Shown here piece by piece: positions 41,876-46,034 of a DNA stretch of 46,034 nt. Numbering within the stretch: the first letter of the stretch is position 1; each line of letters begins with the position of its first letter. Both the position numbers and the translations under genes were made by a program. The DNA comes from Comamonadaceae bacterium (GTDB lineage Bacteria > Pseudomonadota > Gammaproteobacteria > Burkholderiales > Burkholderiaceae_C), in contig CANEXF010000019.1 in NCBI GenBank assembly GCA_947443645.1, positions 1 through 46,034 of the forward strand. The letters run 5' to 3'. The notes under the pieces are model-generated. The model was not told the DNA's origin. It did not search any database and saw nothing but the letters and a program-made list of their open reading frames with translations.

Positions 41876-43419
41876 AACTTTTCTAAAGAAAATATTAAGC
41901 GCACCATAGACCAGTTACCGACCGCTAAAAACAGAAGTAAAACTCAAGATGGCGCTCTGATTGATAACGAAATTGAGGGGAAAAAGACGGATACGAAGTC
42001 AGCGCTGAAGTGGGATCCGAAGCGACTGGCAGCAATCCCCGCGCAATGGGCAGGCGATGAAATTCTTGATGCTGCTGGACTTGTAGGCGAGGTCCGTGTT
42101 GCTAAAAATCAAGCGGTGTCCATCAGGTTCCGATATGCGTTCAAGTGGGACAACAAAAACACTTGGTTTCAGTGTGGCACTTGGCCCAAAAACTCCTTGG
42201 CCGACATCCGTAAGTTACGCAACGATGCGAATTCACTACTGGCCACTGGGATCAACCCAACAGACCACAAAAATGCTGAAAAAATTAGCAACCAGGCACA
42301 GGTAGAAGAAACCATTGCGCAGGCAGAACTCATCAGCAACGGAAACAAAACATTTGTTGACATGTACTTGGACTGGTTAAAGGACGGGGTCAAACGCAAA
42401 GACGGGAACGCGGAGATAAAGCGATCATTTGAAAAAGACGTTTTACCGGACCTGCGAAATGTCCCTGTCAAAGAGCTATCGGAGAAAAAATAAGATCTAT
42501 CCTGCAAGCCATGAGTGATCGAAAAGTCGGCCGCTCCATTGTGATGCGTTACAACGATTTAGTTCAACTTTTTAATTGGGCGAAAGTACGCCAACCTTAC
42601 AGAAAACTTTTGGTTGAAGGTAACCCTATGGATTTGGTTGAGATAAAAAATATCCTGCCGAATGATTTCGATCCGAATTCGGTACGATCCCGAATTCTCT
42701 ACCCCAACGATATTCGCGAACTGAGAGATATCTTCGTAAATATGCAAGCCACTTATAACGCTACGGATATTGGAAAAAAATATGGCGTTCCAAGACCAAT
42801 AAAAATCGAAAACCAACTGGCTCTTTGGATCTGCCTTGCAACGATGTGCAGGATAGGCGAGTTGCTCATGACGAAATGGAGTGATGTTGATTTAGTTGAT
42901 GGGGTTTGGTTCGTACCGAAATCAAACGTCAAGGGTCAGAAGGGAGCCAAAATGAGTCAAACAGTTGCCCTTTCTGTCTTTGCCTTGCGTCAATTTAAAG
43001 AGCTGCATGCACTAACTGGTGGAACGCCCTACTGCTTCCCCAACACGAAAAAAAATAATCACGTCAATTTAAAGTCAATTTCGAAAATTATCGGGGATTG
43101 CCAGTTTATGTTCAAGAATCAAAAAACCCCACTTAAAGGCCGGCGCAATGACAACAGCCTGGTAATGAATGGCGGGAAAGATGGCAATTGGACTCCCCAC
43201 GATCTTCGACGAACTGGCTCAACAATGCTCCAAGCCATGGGGTTAGACGAGAACATGATTGATCGGTGTCAAAACCACAAAATAGATGAACCCAAAACTC
43301 GGGCTCACTATATGCACTTTAAATATCGTCTGCCAAAACAAAAAACTTGGGAACGGCTCGGCCTAGAAATAGAAAATATCCTATTGTCCAATGGACCGGA
43401 CTGGCAGGATCAGTACTGA
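41876..43419 (+). pseudogene. Tyrosine integrase 2, frameshifted in an A-run
   Basis: Two frames together encode an integrase of roughly 500 residues. The first is open from 41876 (after a TGA) to a TAA at 42491-42493, with GTG 42116 the first standard start codon. It carries an N-terminal domain (LKWDPKRLAAIPAQW, FRYAFKWDNKNTWFQ). The second runs from 42484 to 43419 with core and catalytic parts (MCRIGELLMTKWSD, HDLRRTGSTMLQAMG, RCQNHKIDEPKTRAHYMHF). They join smoothly as KELSEKKIRSILQAM if one base is gained in the run of six A at 42485-42490. No ATG start is visible in the first frame. It would be the integrase of the island inserted at tRNA-Pro. Codon and base use are AT-rich. Confidence 0.8.
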
Positions 43420-43905
43420 AACAAGTTGGATCCGTCCATCATTCACGAAAAAGTTCCAATCGCGACTCCGCCAAAAAAGTAAACGCTCGCAATTTTTTCA
43501 GTTTTAACGAAACCAATCAATGATGGCTATCGTTTAATTTTAAGGATTCATTTTTGTAATAAATTTATCATATTAATAGCAATATTTCGAATAATCCGCA
43601 AGGATTACTCCAAGAGGCTTAATTAATGTACCAACACCAGCTTGAAAGCCGGACGGATACTGGCTTCTAGATACTGGGTTGGCTGATGGTGCTCGAACCC
43701 AAGCTCTTGGGGAACGTAGGGGCCATAAGGGGCTGCGTTCATTGGTAAAGATCTACTTTACTGCCCCTTCATTCCCATAAATTAGCCCCAATTTAGCCCC
43801 AACAATTGCCAAAGCCCGCTCAGACATTGATACGATGTTGCGATAGCTGGTTGATTAAAAGTTCATTCATTAAAACTCTACGTATTGCGCCGACATTTGC
43901 GACCT
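43420..43905. other. AT-rich non-coding stretch with repeats
   Basis: No gene is supported here. It contains a small hairpin TAATCC-GCAA-GGATTA (43592-43607) and the direct words TTAGCCCCAA at 43782-43791 and 43793-43802. The latter resemble the arm-type repeats near the two integrases, as if a third integrase once stood nearby. Confidence 0.5.
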
Positions 43906-44218
43906 CTATAAATCGCAGAACCCAACGTTCCTTCGTCCCTTCAATGCCAGCATCTCCTTCGACTCGTCAGTTGTAGCTACGGCCAATCCAAGTCCTTCCA
44001 AAATACTACGCGCAGGGCGAACTTGTTCAGCATTGCTTTCTGCCAGCTTGCCAGACCCGTCCCAGAGTGAGTCCGCCAGACCGAATCGTACATTTCCACC
44101 CTGCGCTGCAGCAATACAAGCCATAGGCATCTGTGCGCGGCCAGCTCCTAATACTAACCATACATAATTCATTATGACCAAAAAGACGGTCAGCAGTACG
44201 CTTGAGCTGAGTGACGTC
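43906..44218 (-). pseudogene. C-terminal fragment of a BKACE (DUF849) enzyme, frameshifted
   Basis: The minus strand encodes VTQLKRTADRLFGHN in one frame and, after a one-base shift near 44165-44180, YVWLVLGAGRAQMPMA, GGNVRFGLADSLWDG, GKLAESNAEQVRPARSILEGLG and EMLALKG. This is the C-terminal third of beta-keto acid cleavage enzymes (DUF849), which split beta-keto acids with acetyl-CoA. The N-terminal two thirds are absent and the upstream sequence is IS66 remnant. It is a dead fragment. Confidence 0.75.
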
Positions 44219-44593
44219 GTTCACTGTCAGCGCTGCCCGAAGTAGCTCGATGCGGATCTCTGGCGACGCAAACGCGGTAAGCCCGGGCAGCGCTGGCGCC
44301 GTAGTCAAAGGCAGTGCAATGAAAGGTGCCGATTCAGACGCAGCAGTACTCTGGCTAGCGTCTCAAATCTTGCGGCGCCTTTTGTGAACGAGGCTGGCAT
44401 TCAAGCCGTGTGCCATCGCGATTGCGGTCACTGAAGCGCCTGGACGGTCGCACTCGCTTAAGACCCGTGGTTTGAGATCGGGGCCGTGCCGCAGCGTGAG
44501 TCTGTCTTGAAGTGCATGGTGTCCACCTGTTACTTTGGTGGACACCAGCATCGGCCAACTCACCTCCTGCTTCAAGGTGACTTTGCCGGACAA
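44219..44593 (-). mobile_element. IS66-family tnpA (orfA) remnant with in-frame stop
   Basis: The frame begins MSGKVTLKQEVSWPMLVSTK and continues VTGGHHALQDR, PRVLSECDRPGASVTAIAMA and HGLNASLVHKRRRKI to a TGA at 44365-44363. In the same frame beyond the stop is PFIALPLTT...SPEIRIELLRAALTV, the usual C-terminus of IS66 TnpA. The gene is joined directly to the BKACE fragment at about 44219, so the rest of the IS (tnpB, tnpC and terminal repeats) is gone. The helix-turn-helix of TnpA is still readable. It is a decayed insertion-sequence end. Confidence 0.75.
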
Positions 44594-44747
44594 CTACCCC
44601 TAAACACAATGTCAGCGGCGCCGATACGCCAACCATGAAATAAATCCATTACTAAGATCACGCTTTGGGATCATAATTTTGGTCGCAGAATGGAACATAT
44701 ACAGCTATCGGGAAGACTCATGGATTTATTATTTTTTAACCGAAATG

Positions 44748-45011
44748 TCAAATAGTCCAGCCGCGAGAACCCATCAAACCCAAATCTTTTAGTGAAACAA
44801 TTTGAACTGCGTTCATTGAAAACTGACAAAGATCTTTAATTCTTCCTCCATGGAATACGGCCATACCATCGGCCGTATAGAATTGAGTGGCCGTCTTTGG
44901 TACTTTTTTACCAAAAATTTCTACTAATATCCTTCTAAGAGGGCTCATACGCACCCCCTTATTAAATACATCAAAATTCATTCGGTTTAATCTATTTTCT
45001 GTTTTTTCCAT
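44748..45011 (-). CDS. Orphan hypothetical protein, 87 residues
   Basis: This small protein has a basic N-terminal half (MEKTENRLNRMNFDVF, MSPLRRILVEIFGKKVPK) and then TATQFYTADGMAVFHGGRIK and ends LGLMGSRGWTI. The ATG at 45011 is preceded at 9 bases by AAGGAG, an excellent ribosome site in otherwise AT-rich surroundings, which is the main reason to accept it. It has no signal peptide or membrane helix and no domain I recognise. It lies alone between the IS66 remnant and a long non-coding stretch within the right-hand island. Confidence 0.55.
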   Translation of the reverse strand: MEKTENRLNRMNFDVFNKGVRMSPLRRILVEIFGKKVPKTATQFYTADGMAVFHGGRIKDLCQFSMNAVQIVSLKDLGLMGSRGWTI

Positions 45012-45311
45012 TAATTTTCACTCCTTAGTTGTTGATAGGATCTAATATACATTAAAAATCAGGTGTCAATAAATATTTATTTAAATTTATCGTTAATTAA
45101 GGAAATGAAGGGCTTTGAAAATAAAACAACATCTTCGGTTCATTAGTCTAGCAGACTGACAACGTTATCGACTGCATCATTAACGAAAACAATGCCATCA
45201 CGATTGCGATAACGACTACAGTCGCGAATTCACCGCTTCACTTTTAACGACACCAGCAATTCTAGGCAGTCGTTAATTTTCCGGGAATTCTTTGTTGATT
45301 AACGGAATCGT

Positions 45312-45346
45312 CATCGCCATCGCCATCGCCATCGCCATCGCCATCG
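45312..45346. repeat. Hexanucleotide tandem repeat (CATCGC)
   Basis: Five complete CATCGC units and a five-base partial unit stand in a row. A hexamer change would not shift a reading frame, and no gene covers it. It may vary in length between strains. Confidence 0.85.
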
Positions 45347-45788
45347 AAAGCGTCAATTTTCAAAAGGAATCTGACAATAGACTGAACGCTAAATAATCGT
45401 TCACGTTTGACATTTGAGAGCACATTGCAACCTTGATTCCGTTATAGATTAAGGCTTGCGTTGTTTCCTGTGGATTCGTTAAAAATTGGGTGGAATCAAA
45501 AGCGTCTGTCAAAGTGGTAACTTAGGGCTGCTAGTCCAAGATATGTAAATTTCAACTAGAGATAACGGAAGTAATTTATCGCCTATAGGCCAAGGAAATG
45601 GTTTTTACTAGACGAATCGAGCGCTCCGCTTCACGGCGTCGGCACCAACCTCCTACTAAAAAGTGTTGCACAAGAATGTTTTCCATGGAATATTTTTTAA
45701 ATAAATACCAAATAACTAATTTTTTTCGGAAGCCGTACTTATTTGCGGGTGAACGAATAATCACTTTTCGATAATTTAGGCAACTAAT

Positions 45789-45837
45789 GTGTAGTTTGTA
45801 GTACGGATTTCGGCTATTTCCGTACCTCAAACTACAC
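45789..45837. other. Long imperfect hairpin
   Basis: The arm 45789-45807 pairs with 45819-45837: ten pairs (GTGTAGTTTG with its complement), a two-base mismatch, seven pairs (GTACGGA with TCCGTAC) and an 11-base loop. No T-run follows on either strand, so it is not a normal terminator. It could be a structured RNA or a remnant of a mobile-element end. Confidence 0.6.
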
Positions 45838-45949
45838 TCTGAGGTAATTGCACCTGTTTGGGGCGCTATCGAGTTATAATTCATAATCGGTTAATTGAGT
45901 TATATAGTTCTCATATTTTATATTTTTCTAAATTTAAATATAATTTGGA

Positions 45950-46034
45950 ATGAAACTTTTCAAGCGATTACCCCAAAATACGAACGGACGAGATTTTGTT
46001 GTTGGGGATCTTCATGGGTCCATCTCCCAGCTCG
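45950..46034 (+). CDS. Ser/Thr-type protein phosphatase, N-terminal fragment (runs off the right edge)
   Basis: The last 85 bases open with ATG at 45950 and encode MKLFKRLPQNTNGRDFVVGD followed by LHGSISQL. The GRDFVVGDLHG segment is the first metal-binding motif (GDxHG) of calcineurin-like phosphoesterases, in the form typical of PrpA/lambda-type protein phosphatases. The other motifs lie beyond the window. It is the first cargo gene after a long non-coding stretch of the island. The ribosome site is weak (TTGGA). The assignment to the superfamily is good; the substrate is open. Confidence 0.7.
   Translation, partial: MKLFKRLPQNTNGRDFVVGDLHGSISQL

Larger units (their letters stand above)
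45012..45949. other. 938-base AT-rich stretch without a supported gene
   Basis: It contains recurring GTTAA/TTAACG words, a six-base tandem repeat (45312-45346) and a long imperfect hairpin (45789-45837). One open frame of 102 codons (45576-45884, minus) has no ribosome site and overlaps the hairpin, so I do not call it. The last 60 bases are very AT-rich and probably hold the promoter of the phosphatase gene. Confidence 0.5.

Noticed and set aside
43670..43730. Possible second tRNA 3' fragment (contains GCTCGAACCC)
   Set aside because: The T-arm-like word is present, but acceptor and anticodon arms do not pair and no CCA end is visible.
45301..45350. Possible CRISPR-like array
   Set aside because: The repeat unit is only six bases with no spacers and no cas genes, so it is a simple tandem repeat.
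45576..45884. 102-codon minus-strand frame in the right island
   Set aside because: No ribosome site, no recognisable motif, and it covers the long hairpin. AT-rich DNA gives such frames by chance only moderately often, so a weak doubt remains.

Overview
The window looks like a chromosomal segment from a betaproteobacterium of the Comamonadaceae (Polaromonas / Rhodoferax / Variovorax type). The left 35 kb is GC-rich. It has GC-rich and hairpin intergenic repeats that I associate with this family, Bug-type solute receptors and a gentisate-type aromatic pathway. No species assignment can be made from the sequence alone.

Left third (1-17.3 kb). The window opens inside prpE (propionyl-CoA synthetase), next to acuI (acryloyl-CoA reductase). 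A housekeeping stretch follows: an isochorismatase-fold hydrolase with a DUF2721 membrane protein, an HSP70 of the YegD type with an unknown partner, and a small ABM-fold monooxygenase. From 5.1 to 11.4 kb lies a 3-hydroxybenzoate/gentisate catabolic cluster. It contains a MarR regulator with a palindromic operator, an FAD hydroxylase, a Bug receptor, an unassigned FAD oxidoreductase, gentisate dioxygenase and an FAH-family hydrolase. A LysR regulator then stands opposite a maleate-isomerase-like racemase and a second Bug receptor. No maleylpyruvate isomerase is present, so ring-cleavage products may be routed through maleate. A Nudix hydrolase, RdgC and a Stealth-type phosphotransferase follow.

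Middle (17.6-35.2 kb). A seven-gene minus-strand operon encodes a complete RND tripartite exporter, a DUF2892 membrane protein, a sulfide:quinone-oxidoreductase-like flavoprotein, a NarI-like cytochrome b and an HdrD-like Fe-S/CCG protein. An ArsR regulator is divergent and a rhodanese lies next to it. This suggests reactive-sulfur oxidation and detoxification coupled to export. Next come a trimeric autotransporter adhesin with a small secreted partner and two two-component systems. One kinase appears to be frameshifted in its membrane region. The other kinase and its divergent regulator have start codons that practically coincide.

Right end (35.2-46 kb). Here the sequence becomes a mosaic of mobile DNA. 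It contains a truncated pseudogene with an in-frame stop and a compact element of about 5.5 kb with all genes on the minus strand. That element has a P4-type integrase broken by one nonsense codon, two AlpA-like regulators, a Rha protein, a winged-helix protein, two overlapping small genes and a secreted coiled-coil protein. GTTCCCC-type repeats lie near both ends. Next to it is the 3' half of a tRNA-Pro(GGG) with its terminator. From this point a second, AT-rich island runs to the right edge. It holds a frameshifted tyrosine integrase, an IS66 tnpA remnant fused to a BKACE (DUF849) fragment, an orphan small gene, structured non-coding DNA and the start of a Ser/Thr-type protein phosphatase.
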